Origin: Jutongia huaianensis
GTDB lineage: Bacteria > Bacillota > Clostridia > Lachnospirales > Lachnospiraceae
Direction of reading: 5' to 3'
DNA: 64,000 bases
Assembly (NCBI RefSeq): GCF_014384985.1
Contig: NZ_JACRSX010000001.1
Location: 62,001 to 126,000 of the forward strand
The notes below the pieces were generated by a model. It ran no database searches. It saw only the letters and a program-made list of their open reading frames with translations, and had not been told where the DNA came from. Within the stretch, counting starts at the first letter, position 1. Each line of letters starts with the position of its first letter. Below, piece by piece: positions 54,115-63,537 of the stretch. Position numbers and translations under genes: made by a program.

Positions 54115-54171
54115 GATGCCCTCCCCCATTACCTGACCTTGACCGGACATAATGCTTTTCCTGCTTCAGAC

Positions 54172-54216
54172 AGTTCATTTTAGAACTATTATATCAAAAT
54201 TTGCTCTTTCCGTCAA
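54172..54216 (-). promoter_or_regulatory. marR-gltA promoter with palindromic operator
   Basis: Minus-strand TTGACG (54211-54216), 17 bases, TATAAT (54188-54193). A perfect 5-bp inverted repeat AGTTC / GAACT around ATTTTA (54172-54187) abuts the -10 and covers the start point: a good MarR operator candidate. Confidence 0.75.
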
Positions 54217-54256
54217 TCCAATTTCCCCGGATCAATTCTAAAGCTTTTCTAAACAA

Positions 54257-54291
54257 AAATTACGCCGGTAAATAATTACACGACGCAATTT
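54257..54291 (-). terminator. Terminator of the phosphodiesterase-rdgB operon
   Basis: Minus-strand stem AAATTGCG / CGTAATTT with a G-T pair (54257-54264 with 54284-54291), then TTTTGTTT. It separates this unit from marR. Confidence 0.7.
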
Positions 54292-54306
54292 TGTTCTTTT
54301 CTATCA

Positions 54307-54816
54307 CTATGTTAAATATACCGGTACAAAATCCACCGTTCCATGCTCGATATTCATCACCAGATAAGACGGCTGATGCCCCGGCTGGCGGGGCTGTGAA
54401 ATACTGCCCGGATTGACAACCCAGACATCTCCACGCTTTTCCATATGGGGAATATGCGTGTGCCCGCAGACGACGATCTGCACATCATTGGCCCGCGCCA
54501 TCTCACTCATGTTTCCAATACTGTCAATGCCTGCATACTGATGACCGTGAGTCAGCAAAATCCGATATCCGCCGATTTCCACAATTCTGGATAATGGAAC
54601 TCCGCTGAGACTACTGTCACAATTTCCGCGAACCATATCTACCGGCACCCCTGCCAGATCATAAATCTCCTGTGGGGAGCACTGAAAATCTCCGGCATGC
54701 AGCATCCGGCAATGGGTTCCTCTCATATTGGCCACTGCTTTTCTAAGATTATCATTGCGTCCATGAGAATCACTGACGATCAGCACTTTGATCTGTTCCT
54801 GCTCTGTTTCTCCCAT
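54307..54816 (-). CDS. YfcE/MJ0936-family metallophosphoesterase
   Basis: A 169-residue calcineurin-like phosphoesterase with metal motifs LIVSDSHGRNDN, 'HAGDFQCS', 'VRGNCDSS', 'LLTHGHQYAG' and 'VVCGHTHIPHM', the D-x-H ... GD ... GNxD ... GH ... GHTH series. Homologues hydrolyse phosphodiesters in vitro; the substrate is unknown. ATG at 54816 with CAGGAGTGG upstream. It lies 16 bases after rdgB, as often seen, so it may share nucleotide-sanitising or related duties. Confidence 0.9.
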   Translation of the reverse strand: MGETEQEQIKVLIVSDSHGRNDNLRKAVANMRGTHCRMLHAGDFQCSPQEIYDLAGVPVDMVRGNCDSSLSGVPLSRIVEIGGYRILLTHGHQYAGIDSIGNMSEMARANDVQIVVCGHTHIPHMEKRGDVWVVNPGSISQPRQPGHQPSYLVMNIEHGTVDFVPVYLT

Positions 54817-54832
54817 TTTTCCACTCCTGTTC

Positions 54833-55435
54833 TTATACAATCCCATACTCTTTCATTTTGTCATACATAGCGGTCAATGCACGGCCTCTGTGGCTGATCT
54901 TGTTTTTTTCCTCCGGCGGAAGCTCTGCTGTCGTACATCCAAGCTCCGGCACATAAAAGATCGGATCATATCCAAAACCATTCTCTCCCTTTTCGCTGTA
55001 ACCGATCTGTCCCTCTACCACGCCACGGCATGTAAAGCTTCTGCCATCCGGAAATACACAGGCGATCACACAGACAAAACGGGCACTGCGGTCCTCTCCC
55101 TCCACATCCTTCAAAAGCTCAATGATATAATTATTTTTTACTGTATATGGAGTATCCTCTCCCATATAACGTGCAGAATAAATCCCGGGTGCTTTATCCA
55201 ATGCATCCACCTCCAGCCCGGAATCATCTGCCAGCACGATCTGTCCTGTGATCTCAGAAATCTTGCGGGCCTTGATCAGTGCATTCTCCTCAAAAGTACT
55301 GCCATCCTCCACAATCTCTACATTCTGTAAGCCCTCATCCTTCAGGGAAGAAAATACAATATCCTCTCCCTGCAGGATCTGGCGGAATTCTTTCATTTTT
55401 CCTTCATTTCCGGTTGCCACAATAATCTTTTTCAT
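54833..55435 (-). CDS. rdgB: RdgB/HAM1 non-canonical purine NTP pyrophosphatase
   Basis: Removes dITP, XTP and ITP from the nucleotide pool. The 200-residue protein starts MKKIIVATGNEGKMKEF (TGN-x-GK motif) and has 'FEENALIKARKISEITGQIVLADDSGLEVDALD' with acidic metal ligands and 'GENGFGYDPIFYVPELGCTTAELPPEEKNKISHRGRAL' near the C-terminus. ATG at 55441 is an equal alternative, adding two residues. Lies downstream of the amidase. Confidence 0.95.
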   Translation of the reverse strand: MKKIIVATGNEGKMKEFRQILQGEDIVFSSLKDEGLQNVEIVEDGSTFEENALIKARKISEITGQIVLADDSGLEVDALDKAPGIYSARYMGEDTPYTVKNNYIIELLKDVEGEDRSARFVCVIACVFPDGRSFTCRGVVEGQIGYSEKGENGFGYDPIFYVPELGCTTAELPPEEKNKISHRGRALTAMYDKMKEYGIV

Positions 55436-55497
55436 GATCATAATTCCTCTCTTTTTATCTTCTTTTCATCAATAGCTCTGTCCTGTTTTTAGGACAC

Positions 55498-56598
55498 CTA
55501 CTTTTCTATCCTCTGCAGACTTTTGCACAATCCGTTATAAATTCCCTGTGCAATCTCCCTCTGGTTCTTTTGTTTTTTGAGATATCTCATATCTGACCGG
55601 TTGGTCATATATCCCACCTCGACAATGGTAACCGGCACATCCGCATGATGCATCAGATACAGCTGATCTCTCCGTATCACCTTACGACGCTGCCTGCCGG
55701 TCGTTTCGCAAACCTCATCAAGAATATCCTTTGCAAGCTGCCTGCTGGACAGATTTCCTGCTGTGGTTTTCTTTCTGCCGGAATATAATGTTTCCACTCC
55801 CTTTGCCGTCGTGTCATAAGCATCCGAGGCATTACAGTGAACACTGATCAATACATCTGCTCCGGCATCCTTCGCCAGCCTGACCCTGTCCCTTTTGGAA
55901 ATATCCCTGTCGTCCAGTCTGGTATAGTATGCCTTGATATCGGTGCCATCCAGAATCTGTTTCAGACATCCCACAATTTTAAGTGCCGAGTCCTTTTCCC
56001 GATACTTCCAGTCCACCGAACCCGTTCCTTCATCATCTCCTCCGTGTCCGGCATCAATAACCACAACGTGGGAATATACCTCTTTCGGACGACGAAGTAC
56101 AATATAGCAGGCATCCTCCGACTCCAAAAGCTCCGGCTCATAGATCCGGTTCATACAAAAAGTGAATCGTGCCGTCTTATGTGTCTGGGATACCTTCTGC
56201 TTTTTGATCACTTCTTCCTTTCGGAAGTTTCCGTCTCCACCATGATATTTTATCGAAGTCCTTCCATATCCCCTGACGGAGGCTCCTTTCATAGTCAATG
56301 TCATGGTCCGTTCCACATAATCATTATCCAGCCGCACAGAGATGGCCTGTCCTGTTACTGTTTTGCTGATCTCTATATAATGTTCTCCCAGCCGGCTGAG
56401 TTCATCCTGCTTCATAACATGTGCTTCCACATGCTCAATATTGGACAACTTCTGTGTCTGTGCCGTCTGCCCGCTGCCGTTCTCCTTTTGCCAGAAACTC
56501 TTCTGTGACGAAAGATTTCCGGCAATCGTGATCAACAGGACAAACACCAGCAGACCCGCACTGCGAAACGCAAGTCTGCGCCATTCCCACATCTCCAT
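55498..56598 (-). CDS. N-acetylmuramoyl-L-alanine amidase, membrane-anchored
   Basis: A 366-residue protein with an N-terminal membrane helix (SAGLLVFVLLITIAGNL), a 130-residue linker/AMIN-like region and an Amidase_3 domain: 'VVVIDAGHGGDDEGTG' (zinc His), 'KYREKDSALKIV' (Glu), 'DVLISVHCNASD' (His) and 'VTIVEVGYMTNRSDMRYL' (catalytic Glu). It cleaves the amide bond between muramic acid and stem peptide. CwlD-like role in spore cortex is possible, but the extra N-terminal region is not CwlD-like. Start ATG at 56598 with AGAGAGG upstream. Confidence 0.9.
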   Translation of the reverse strand: MEMWEWRRLAFRSAGLLVFVLLITIAGNLSSQKSFWQKENGSGQTAQTQKLSNIEHVEAHVMKQDELSRLGEHYIEISKTVTGQAISVRLDNDYVERTMTLTMKGASVRGYGRTSIKYHGGDGNFRKEEVIKKQKVSQTHKTARFTFCMNRIYEPELLESEDACYIVLRRPKEVYSHVVVIDAGHGGDDEGTGSVDWKYREKDSALKIVGCLKQILDGTDIKAYYTRLDDRDISKRDRVRLAKDAGADVLISVHCNASDAYDTTAKGVETLYSGRKKTTAGNLSSRQLAKDILDEVCETTGRQRRKVIRRDQLYLMHHADVPVTIVEVGYMTNRSDMRYLKKQKNQREIAQGIYNGLCKSLQRIEK

Positions 56599-56631
56599 CT
56601 ATATTAATTCCTCTCTTGAATTTTAAGAACC

Positions 56632-56690
56632 GGCAAAAGATTCCCTTTTGCCTTTGAAGATATTGTACCATAGATTACATTAAACCACAA
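56632..56690 (-). promoter_or_regulatory. Promoter and leader hairpin of the amidase gene
   Basis: Minus-strand TTGTGG (56685-56690), 17 bases, TACAAT (56662-56667). The leader has a perfect 8-bp repeat GGCAAAAG / CTTTTGCC (56632-56652). Confidence 0.5.
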
Positions 56691-56718
56691 ATTACAACAC
56701 TTTTCTTTGTCTTTTTAG

Positions 56719-56747
56719 TTGAAAGAGATTCCCTCACCCTGTATAAT
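56719..56747 (+). promoter_or_regulatory. Promoter of the GH2 gene
   Basis: TTGAAA (56719-56724), 17 bases, TATAAT (56742-56747). It rules out the upstream start at 56757, which would coincide with the transcript start, and supports 56814. Confidence 0.7.
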
Positions 56748-56813
56748 AAAATAGTTATGTTTTGCAGTTTTCACTGCAGTATTACGGATCATTTTATAAC
56801 AGGAGAGAAAATT

Positions 56814-59783
56814 ATGACAAAGACTATGAATTTACAGGGTGTCTGGGATTTCCAGCTTGACACAGGCTGTACCGGCATCCACGAAGCATTTTATACAAAA
56901 AATTTCGATGATACGATTTCTCTGCCGGGTACCACCTCTATGGCACAGAAGGGAACATTTTCTGACAAAATGGAAACAGGAACTCTGACAGATCCTTATC
57001 TGTATGAGGGATATGCATGGTACTCCAAGGAGATTCATCTGGAACCGGAGGATGTGGGCAGGGAGATCCTGCTCTATCTGGAGCGTACCCGTGTAACTAT
57101 GGTATGGGTCAACGATATACAGATCGGTACTTATGACAGTCTGAATACACCACATATTTACAACCTTACAAAGGCCGTGACCGGACAGGACTTCCGTCTG
57201 ACCATACTGGTTGCCAATCTTCAAAAGCCGGAGGAAGGGGACGCCGATCCACTGGCTTATCCCACAAAGGGCGGTCATCTGACCTCCCCGGATACACAGA
57301 CAAACTGGAACGGTATTATTGGTGAGATTTCTCTTCGCATTCACGAAGCCTGCTATATCTCCCATATCAAGACACTTCCGGATACAAAAATCGGTACTGT
57401 GACACTGGAAATGACTACCGTAAACGCTTCCGGTTCGGATGCTTCCCACACCATTGAGATCCATTCACAACTTCGTGACCGTGACGGACTCAAAGATCTG
57501 ATTACCCCTGTCCAGTCCTTTGAAATTCCATTTCCGGCAGGAGAAGCAGTATATTCTGTGACATATGATCTGGGAGAGCATCCGGTACTCTGGAGTGAAT
57601 ATACCCCGGTCATCTATGAACTGACCGTCTCCTTCGCAGACAGCACCGAAACTGTCACCACCACTTTCGGACTTCGTGATTTTACTACCGAGGGACATGA
57701 TTTTCTGATCAACGGCCGCAAGACATTTCTGCGAGGCAAGCATGACGGTCTGATCTTCCCACTGACCGGTGCCGTTCCTGCTACAGTTGGGGAATGGATC
57801 AAGGTATTGTCCATCTCCAAAAGCTATGGCATCAACCATTACCGTTTCCATACCTGCTGTCCTCCGGATGCCGCATTTACTGCTGCTGATCTGGTGGGTA
57901 TCTATATGGAGCCACAGCTTCCGTTCTGGGGTACGATGACAGCTCCGGGAGAGGAAGGCCACAATGAAACCGAACAGTCCTATCTCATTGAAGAAGGCTA
58001 CCGTATGATGAAATATTTCGGAAACCACGCCTCCTATTGTATGATGTCTCTGGGCAATGAGCTCTGGGGCAGCAAAGAACGGATCTCAGAGATCCTCGCC
58101 GCATACAAGGCTGTGGATACCCGTCACTTATATACACAGGGCTCTAACAATTTCCAGCACACACCGGTCATTCTGCCGGAAGAGGACTTCTTCGTTGGCG
58201 TGCGCCTGAGCAAGAACCGTCTGTTCCGTGGCTCCTATGGTATGTGCGACGCACCGCTGGGACATATTCAGTCTGCCGAGCCTGCGACCCGCAAAAACTA
58301 TGACGAAGCGATCCTGCCATCCAAGGCTGCCGCTGACAGCGGAGATGAGGCTGCAGAGATTGAAATCCAGTACGGCACCGGTGTCAAGAAAGTAAAAGCT
58401 GCCGAGAATACCGAGGTGCTGATGCCGGAGATTCCTGTGGTATCTCATGAGATCGGTCAGTACTGTGTATTTCCGAATTTCCACGAGATTGATAAATATA
58501 CCGGTGTATTAAAAGCCAGAAACTTTGAGGTATTCCGGGATCATCTAGAAGAAAAGGGCATGCTTGATCAGGCAGATGACTTTTTCTACAACAGTGGTAA
58601 GCTTGCCGTTCAGTGCTACAAAGAAGAACTGGAGGCTGCTGCCCGCACAAAAAATCTTGCCGGTTATCAGATTCTGGATATTCAGGATTTCTCCGGACAG
58701 GGAACTGCTCTGGTGGGTATCCTGGACGCTTTTATGGACAACAAGGGTCTTGTGACCACAAAGGAATGGGCGGGCTATTGCTCCGATGCGATCCTGATGG
58801 CAGAATTTGACAGCTATGTCCTGACAGCAGGCTCTGTATTTGAGTTCTCCACTGCATTCCGTTATTACCGCCCGGAGAGTCTCGCAGGCAAGTCTGTCAC
58901 GTACCGCTTCACCCTGCAGGATGGCACAAAGGCAGCCGTGGGAACAATCCCTCTGCCGTCTGACATTCTCGGACTGGTGAAGCTGGAGGATATCTCTATT
59001 CCGGTTCCTGCCATCAATGATGCCACAACAGCGGTACTTTCTCTCTTCATTGAGGGAACCGGCATTTCCAACGAATATGAGCTATATCTCTATCCTGCCG
59101 ACAATGATCATCTGGATCTTGCCAACGTGGCATCGGTGGGCGAAGGCGCTGAGAAAACATATATTACAAATGACTTTGACCAGGCAGAAGCAATGCTTAC
59201 CGAGGGCAAACGTGTCCTTTATCTGCCAAAGGAGACAGTCGAGAGCCTCAAGGGCTTCTACTGTACGGAGTTCTGGTGCTATCCAATGTTCCGCGATATC
59301 TGTGAGTGGATGAAAAAACCGGTAGCCGTAGGTACCATGGGCCTGCTGATCCAGAATGAGCATCCGGCATTAAAGCAGTTTCCTTCCCACACCTACGCAA
59401 CACCACAGTGGTATCAGCTGGTATCCCACTGTGACTGTGCAATTCTGGATGACACGACAGACAAAAGCTACCGCCCAATCATACAGATGATGGATAACTT
59501 TGATCGTAACCATAAGCTTGGTATCCTCTTTGAGGGACAGGTTGGAACCGGCTCCTTGATGGTCTGCACGATCCGTCTCAGCGAGCTTGTCAATCTTACA
59601 GAACCAACCAGAGATGATGCCATTACTGCAGCAGGCGAGATCATCAGCCACCGCGATGTCACACATCTTCCGGAGGTAGATCAGTTTATCAAGTCTCTGA
59701 TCTCTTATGTAAGCTCGGATGCATTCCGGCCGGAGCAGACACTGGATATGAAGAAGCTGCGGAAAACATTTGTAGGGGAATGA
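56814..59783 (+). CDS. Glycoside hydrolase family 2 protein (beta-galactosidase/glucuronidase type)
   Basis: A 989-residue exo-glycosidase. Jelly-roll sugar-binding domain (residues 1-170, 'WYSKEIHLEPEDVG' and 'VWVNDIQIGTYDSLNTPHIYNLT'), Ig-like domain (to about 290), then the TIM barrel with 'GINHYRFHTCCPPDAAFTAADLVGIYMEPQLP', acid/base Glu416 in SLGNEL and nucleophile Glu546 in HEIGQY. A C-terminal region of about 350 residues follows. No signal peptide, so it works inside the cell on imported sugars. The exact sugar is not evident; near GH5 and GH26 genes a beta-mannoside, galactoside or glucuronide are all possible. ATG at 56814 has ACAGGAG upstream. Confidence 0.88.
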   Translation: MTKTMNLQGVWDFQLDTGCTGIHEAFYTKNFDDTISLPGTTSMAQKGTFSDKMETGTLTDPYLYEGYAWYSKEIHLEPEDVGREILLYLERTRVTMVWVNDIQIGTYDSLNTPHIYNLTKAVTGQDFRLTILVANLQKPEEGDADPLAYPTKGGHLTSPDTQTNWNGIIGEISLRIHEACYISHIKTLPDTKIGTVTLEMTTVNASGSDASHTIEIHSQLRDRDGLKDLITPVQSFEIPFPAGEAVYSVTYDLGEHPVLWSEYTPVIYELTVSFADSTETVTTTFGLRDFTTEGHDFLINGRKTFLRGKHDGLIFPLTGAVPATVGEWIKVLSISKSYGINHYRFHTCCPPDAAFTAADLVGIYMEPQLPFWGTMTAPGEEGHNETEQSYLIEEGYRMMKYFGNHASYCMMSLGNELWGSKERISEILAAYKAVDTRHLYTQGSNNFQHTPVILPEEDFFVGVRLSKNRLFRGSYGMCDAPLGHIQSAEPATRKNYDEAILPSKAAADSGDEAAEIEIQYGTGVKKVKAAENTEVLMPEIPVVSHEIGQYCVFPNFHEIDKYTGVLKARNFEVFRDHLEEKGMLDQADDFFYNSGKLAVQCYKEELEAAARTKNLAGYQILDIQDFSGQGTALVGILDAFMDNKGLVTTKEWAGYCSDAILMAEFDSYVLTAGSVFEFSTAFRYYRPESLAGKSVTYRFTLQDGTKAAVGTIPLPSDILGLVKLEDISIPVPAINDATTAVLSLFIEGTGISNEYELYLYPADNDHLDLANVASVGEGAEKTYITNDFDQAEAMLTEGKRVLYLPKETVESLKGFYCTEFWCYPMFRDICEWMKKPVAVGTMGLLIQNEHPALKQFPSHTYATPQWYQLVSHCDCAILDDTTDKSYRPIIQMMDNFDRNHKLGILFEGQVGTGSLMVCTIRLSELVNLTEPTRDDAITAAGEIISHRDVTHLPEVDQFIKSLISYVSSDAFRPEQTLDMKKLRKTFVGE

Positions 59784-59810
59784 TGGAAAAGTAAACAGAA
59801 TAAACGAGAG

Positions 59811-59843
59811 ATAGGCTGCGACATTTTGCCGTAGCCTATTTTG
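59811..59843 (+). terminator. Terminator of the GH2 gene
   Basis: Stem ATAGGCTGCG / CGTAGCCTAT (59811-59820, 59830-59839), one G-T pair, followed by TTTTGA. Confidence 0.7.
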
Positions 59844-59892
59844 ATACTGCTCTTTTCATATTTCTTTAATATCAATAATTTTTTATATTTTT

Positions 59893-59934
59893 CTCAAAAA
59901 AACTTCGCTCAAACATCGCTCATTTTTTTTGAGC
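59893..59934 (-). terminator. Possible terminator of the MATE gene
   Basis: A stem of CTCAAAAAAA with TTTTTTTGAG, nested with CGCTCA / TGAGCG repeats; T-rich on the minus strand after the MATE stop. Alternative folds are possible. Confidence 0.4.
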
Positions 59935-59956
59935 GGAAATGTGTGTCAAAATCCTT

Positions 59957-61315
59957 TTACATCCGCTGTGCAAACGCCTTCCTGCTATACATATAATAGA
60001 TCACAAACAACACGCCTCCGGTAAATATCCATGAAGCCACATACACATTCATCAGCATTCCAAAGGTCGGAACCATCTTAAAGATCGTTACCAGCCAGAT
60101 CATTCGAAAGACCACCGTTCCCAGAATAGTCACAACAGACGGCTCCAGAGATCTGCCCATGCCTCTCATGGCAGCACTTTCCACCTCGTAGGTTGCAGTC
60201 AGTCCCTCCAGGGCACAGACGCGCTCCATCCGAATAATGCCGTAAGCGGCAACGGCCTGGCTTGTGGTATAGATGCTGACAAAGAATCCCTTCCACAAAA
60301 TAAATACAACACTCAATATCTCCGTAAAACCGATTCCAAACAGCATACACAGCCAAAAGATCCTGCGGCACCGCTTGAAATTTCCGGCACCATAATTCTG
60401 GCTGGTAAAGGTTACTGCCGCCTGCGCAAATGCATTGGCAATATCGTATGTAAAATATTCAAAATTTAAAGCCAGAGAGGAGCCGGCAATGGCATCCTCT
60501 CCAAAGGAATTGATGCCGCTCTGGATAAACACATTAGAGATAGAAAAAATGGCTCCCTGAATTCCCGCCGGGATGCCAATGATCAGCACCTTTTTCAAAT
60601 CTGCCCATTTAATCCTCATATGGTGAAAACGAAATTGAAACTCATCCTGTCTGCAATGAAGACAATGGATCACAAGAGATGCGCTCAATATATTGGAGAT
60701 CACCGTAGCGATCGCCACGCCGGATACTCCCAGCCGGAAGCAGATCACAAGGACCAGATTCAGTATCACATTGACGATCCCGGATGCCAGAAGATAATAC
60801 ATTGGGTGTCTGGTGTCTCCAAAACTTCGAAGTGCTGCTGACCCAAAATTGTAGATCAGCATAAAGGGAATACTCAAAAAATAGATCCTGATATACAATA
60901 AGGCTTCTGCCATAACGCTTTCCGGTGTGCCGGATGCTTCCAAAACAAGCCGGGCCGTCAGCATACCAAGAAGCATCAGAAATACCCCCAAAACTGCTCC
61001 GAAGGTTAAAACCGTATGAAGCATACCCGGAATCCGTTCCCGTTTCTTCTGACCGATCAGACTGGCTAACACGGCATTTGGTCCCACCGAAAGTCCTACG
61101 ATCAGATTAACAAAGATACCTACCAGTGCCACGCAGCTTCCCACGGCCGCCAATGCCTGATCTCCCGCAAATCGTCCCACAACGGCAACATCTGCAGAAT
61201 TAAAAAGCTGCTGTAAAATACTACTAAACGCCAACGGAAGGGAAAACAGAATTAATTTTCCTGCAATCCCTCCGTTTAACATATCCATCTCTTTTTCTTT
61301 TGCTGCGGTTTTCAT
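59957..61315 (-). CDS. MATE-family efflux transporter
   Basis: A 452-residue membrane protein with 12 predicted helices and the two-fold MATE layout: 'LPLAFSSILQQLFNSADVAVVGRFAG' in the first half and 'GIPAGIQGAIFSISNVFIQSGINSFGEDAIAG' in the second. Exports drugs or metabolites by ion antiport; the substrate is unknown. ATG at 61315 with TGGAGG upstream was chosen over 61333. It sits between GH2 and GH5 genes with no apparent functional link. Confidence 0.92.
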   Translation of the reverse strand: MKTAAKEKEMDMLNGGIAGKLILFSLPLAFSSILQQLFNSADVAVVGRFAGDQALAAVGSCVALVGIFVNLIVGLSVGPNAVLASLIGQKKRERIPGMLHTVLTFGAVLGVFLMLLGMLTARLVLEASGTPESVMAEALLYIRIYFLSIPFMLIYNFGSAALRSFGDTRHPMYYLLASGIVNVILNLVLVICFRLGVSGVAIATVISNILSASLVIHCLHCRQDEFQFRFHHMRIKWADLKKVLIIGIPAGIQGAIFSISNVFIQSGINSFGEDAIAGSSLALNFEYFTYDIANAFAQAAVTFTSQNYGAGNFKRCRRIFWLCMLFGIGFTEILSVVFILWKGFFVSIYTTSQAVAAYGIIRMERVCALEGLTATYEVESAAMRGMGRSLEPSVVTILGTVVFRMIWLVTIFKMVPTFGMLMNVYVASWIFTGGVLFVIYYMYSRKAFAQRM

Positions 61316-61434
61316 GATCTTTTGCCTCCACATTCCCTAACACTGTATCACAATTTATATCAAATAGAAAGTGTGGATATCATCAAAAATTGTATATTAT
61401 ACCTATACCAATTTCTTTTTCAGATACTGTGGCA

Positions 61435-62466
61435 TTACAGCTCCCGGATCACATCCTCCCGTACCGGATCCATATGTTCATCAATAAGACCAAAATCCAT
61501 CTCCTTATAACTCCATGCCGCCCTTCCAATACCATACTTTTCAAAAACAGCATGAATACTCTGATACCATTTCAGAGTGTCTCCCGGAGATGCCAGATTG
61601 ATCACTCCATATTCCCCACAATATAATGGTACATTTCTCTCCTCAGCAACTGTAATAGCCTCTGCAAACAGCTTTTCAAAGAATTCACTGTCCAGAGCAT
61701 GGGCAATGTCCTTTGCCGGCTCCAGCATGATCACATTGTCTGGAAGATATTCCTTGGTCTTGTCCATAAACACGGACATGTCATTATCAAAGGACATCCG
61801 GTAATCCGCAGGCATGGTATCAACCCAGCCCGCTCCCTGATGAGTAAAGATCAGAGGCTCATAGCAATGAAAATTATAAACAATGTTCTCATCTGCCGGC
61901 ATCGGAAGATCCTTTACTGCAGTAACACTATTATTCCAGTAGCCACCAATCATAATCTTTGTTTTCGGAGCAATAACACGGATCCTGCGGATACATTCTG
62001 CTGAAATCTGCTTCCATGCATCCATAGTCTTCTCGTCCGTCACTTCATTAAGAAGCTCAAAGGCAACCTGATCTCCATATCCGGCAAATCTCCGGGCAAT
62101 CTCCTCCCACAGGGTATAGAAATACTCCTGATAACTTTCCTCCGCAAAAAAACCATGCTCCTGCTCATTTTTATCAAAGGAATAACCTGCGGTTTTATGA
62201 AGATCCAAAATGACATTCAGCCCATATTTCCGGCACCACTCCACAGCACTCTTCACATAACCAAAACCATCCTCCTTAAATGCTCCGTTTTCCTCCCGCA
62301 GGACATTGTAATCCATTGGCAGACGAAGATGGTCCAACCCCCAGGTACTAAGACGTCTGATGTCTTCCTCCTCAATAAAATGCTCCAGCCTTTCCTTGCT
62401 GTAATCACACTGGGATAACCAGCCGCCAAGATTGACACCCTTTTCATATCCGATCCATTTTCTCAT
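61435..62466 (-). CDS. Glycoside hydrolase family 5 (cellulase/mannanase fold), intracellular
   Basis: A 343-residue GH5 enzyme: MRKWIGYEKGVNLGGWLSQC, 'WGLDHLRLPMDYNVL', 'GLNVILDLHKTAGYSF', acid/base E141 in ELLNEV and nucleophile E285 in LYCGEYGV. No signal peptide or carbohydrate module, so it may act on imported oligosaccharides. Relatives include beta-glucosidases, mannanases and exo-glucanases. ATG at 62466 has AAAGGTG upstream. Confidence 0.9.
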   Translation of the reverse strand: MRKWIGYEKGVNLGGWLSQCDYSKERLEHFIEEEDIRRLSTWGLDHLRLPMDYNVLREENGAFKEDGFGYVKSAVEWCRKYGLNVILDLHKTAGYSFDKNEQEHGFFAEESYQEYFYTLWEEIARRFAGYGDQVAFELLNEVTDEKTMDAWKQISAECIRRIRVIAPKTKIMIGGYWNNSVTAVKDLPMPADENIVYNFHCYEPLIFTHQGAGWVDTMPADYRMSFDNDMSVFMDKTKEYLPDNVIMLEPAKDIAHALDSEFFEKLFAEAITVAEERNVPLYCGEYGVINLASPGDTLKWYQSIHAVFEKYGIGRAAWSYKEMDFGLIDEHMDPVREDVIREL

Positions 62467-62618
62467 CGTGATCACCTTTCCTTTCTTTTTCTTGCATTTA
62501 TATAAGCATTGTCTGTTTTCTTTTTACAACTTCATCATAGTATTATTTAGCCGGATATGATACAATGAAACAGATAAATATATCATAATACCGATATAAT
62601 ATGATATCAGGGTCAAAA

Positions 62619-62658
62619 GCAGATAGTAATATATGTTTACATCCAAATTACTATCTGC
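62619..62658. repeat. Perfect 12-bp inverted repeat between GH5 and AraC genes
   Basis: GCAGATAGTAAT (62619-62630) and ATTACTATCTGC (62647-62658), 16 bases apart, with no T-tract. It lies in the divergent region between the GH5 and AraC genes, so an operator is more likely than a terminator. A second, looser repeat (ATATCAT / ATGATAT) lies about 20 bases to the left. Confidence 0.6.
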
Positions 62659-62713
62659 CGGCTTAACCATGGCATCATAAAATTACTTTCCACAGAAAGG
62701 AGCTTTCATACCC

Positions 62714-63454
62714 ATGAATGTTAAAAAGGAACTCCGGAATCTCCTCGCCAAGCAGCAGGAGGAAGAATATTTTCATATCTCCCTGGAGGAGGAATTTGCC
62801 TTCTACCGGGATATTGCCTCCGGCAATCCGGACATTTTGCAGGGAGATATCGCCAATCAGAACTGGGAACATATGGGAACATTATCTGCAAATCCTCTGC
62901 AGAATATGAAGTATCATCATGTCATTCTGATCGCTATGATCACCCGTTTTTGCATTGAAGGGGGACTGGAACCGGAGCAGTCCTTTACCCTCAGTGACCT
63001 CTTGATCCGAAAGGTGGATCAGTGTACCAGTCAGGAGGAGCTCGCCGGGATCAAGGTGAAGGCTGTCACTGCTTTTACCAACGCCATGCATGAGCTTCGT
63101 CAAGGGAAAGCCCTTTCCTATCATGTCCGGCATGGCATCGATTACATTGTCAAACATATGTCCCACCCTCTTTCCAGCCGGGAAGTTGCAGCAGCACTGG
63201 GACTTCACCCGGAATATTTATCGAAGCTTTTCAAAAAAGAAACAGGATATACCCTGCAACAGTATATCCTGCATAAAAAATGTGAAACCTCCTGCTATAT
63301 GTTGAAAAACAGCACCATTAGCTGTACCGATATCAGTTCCTTTCTGGGCTTTGCCTCCTGCAGCCATTATATCCGCTGCTTCCACCGGGAATATGGTGTC
63401 ACACCGGGGCAATACCGGCGAAACGAGGATCTCACTGACTATTCCAGGCATTGA
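62714..63454 (+). CDS. AraC-family transcription regulator
   Basis: A 246-residue regulator: an N-terminal helical domain with no clear cupin (residues 1-130) and two C-terminal helix-turn-helix units, 'VAAALGLHPEYLSKLFKKETGYTLQQYILHKKCE' and 'ISSFLGFASCSHYIRCFHREYGVTPGQYRR'. Start ATG at 62714 has GAAAGGAG upstream. It is divergent from GH5 and convergent with GH26 and likely controls these glycosidase genes. Confidence 0.9.
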   Translation: MNVKKELRNLLAKQQEEEYFHISLEEEFAFYRDIASGNPDILQGDIANQNWEHMGTLSANPLQNMKYHHVILIAMITRFCIEGGLEPEQSFTLSDLLIRKVDQCTSQEELAGIKVKAVTAFTNAMHELRQGKALSYHVRHGIDYIVKHMSHPLSSREVAAALGLHPEYLSKLFKKETGYTLQQYILHKKCETSCYMLKNSTISCTDISSFLGFASCSHYIRCFHREYGVTPGQYRRNEDLTDYSRH

Positions 63455-63494
63455 AATTCCATCTGGAATACGATATCTTAAAATTATGCAAATC

Positions 63495-63537
63495 GAAGTT
63501 GCGAAGCAACTTCTAATATGAACCCTTTAGGGTTCAT
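63495..63537 (-). terminator. Two small hairpins at the end of the GH26 gene
   Basis: ATGAACCC / GGGTTCAT (63518-63537) overlaps the GH26 stop codon, and GAAGTTGC / GCAACTTC (63495-63513) follows. Neither has a long T-tract; termination is possible for both convergent genes. Confidence 0.4.
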
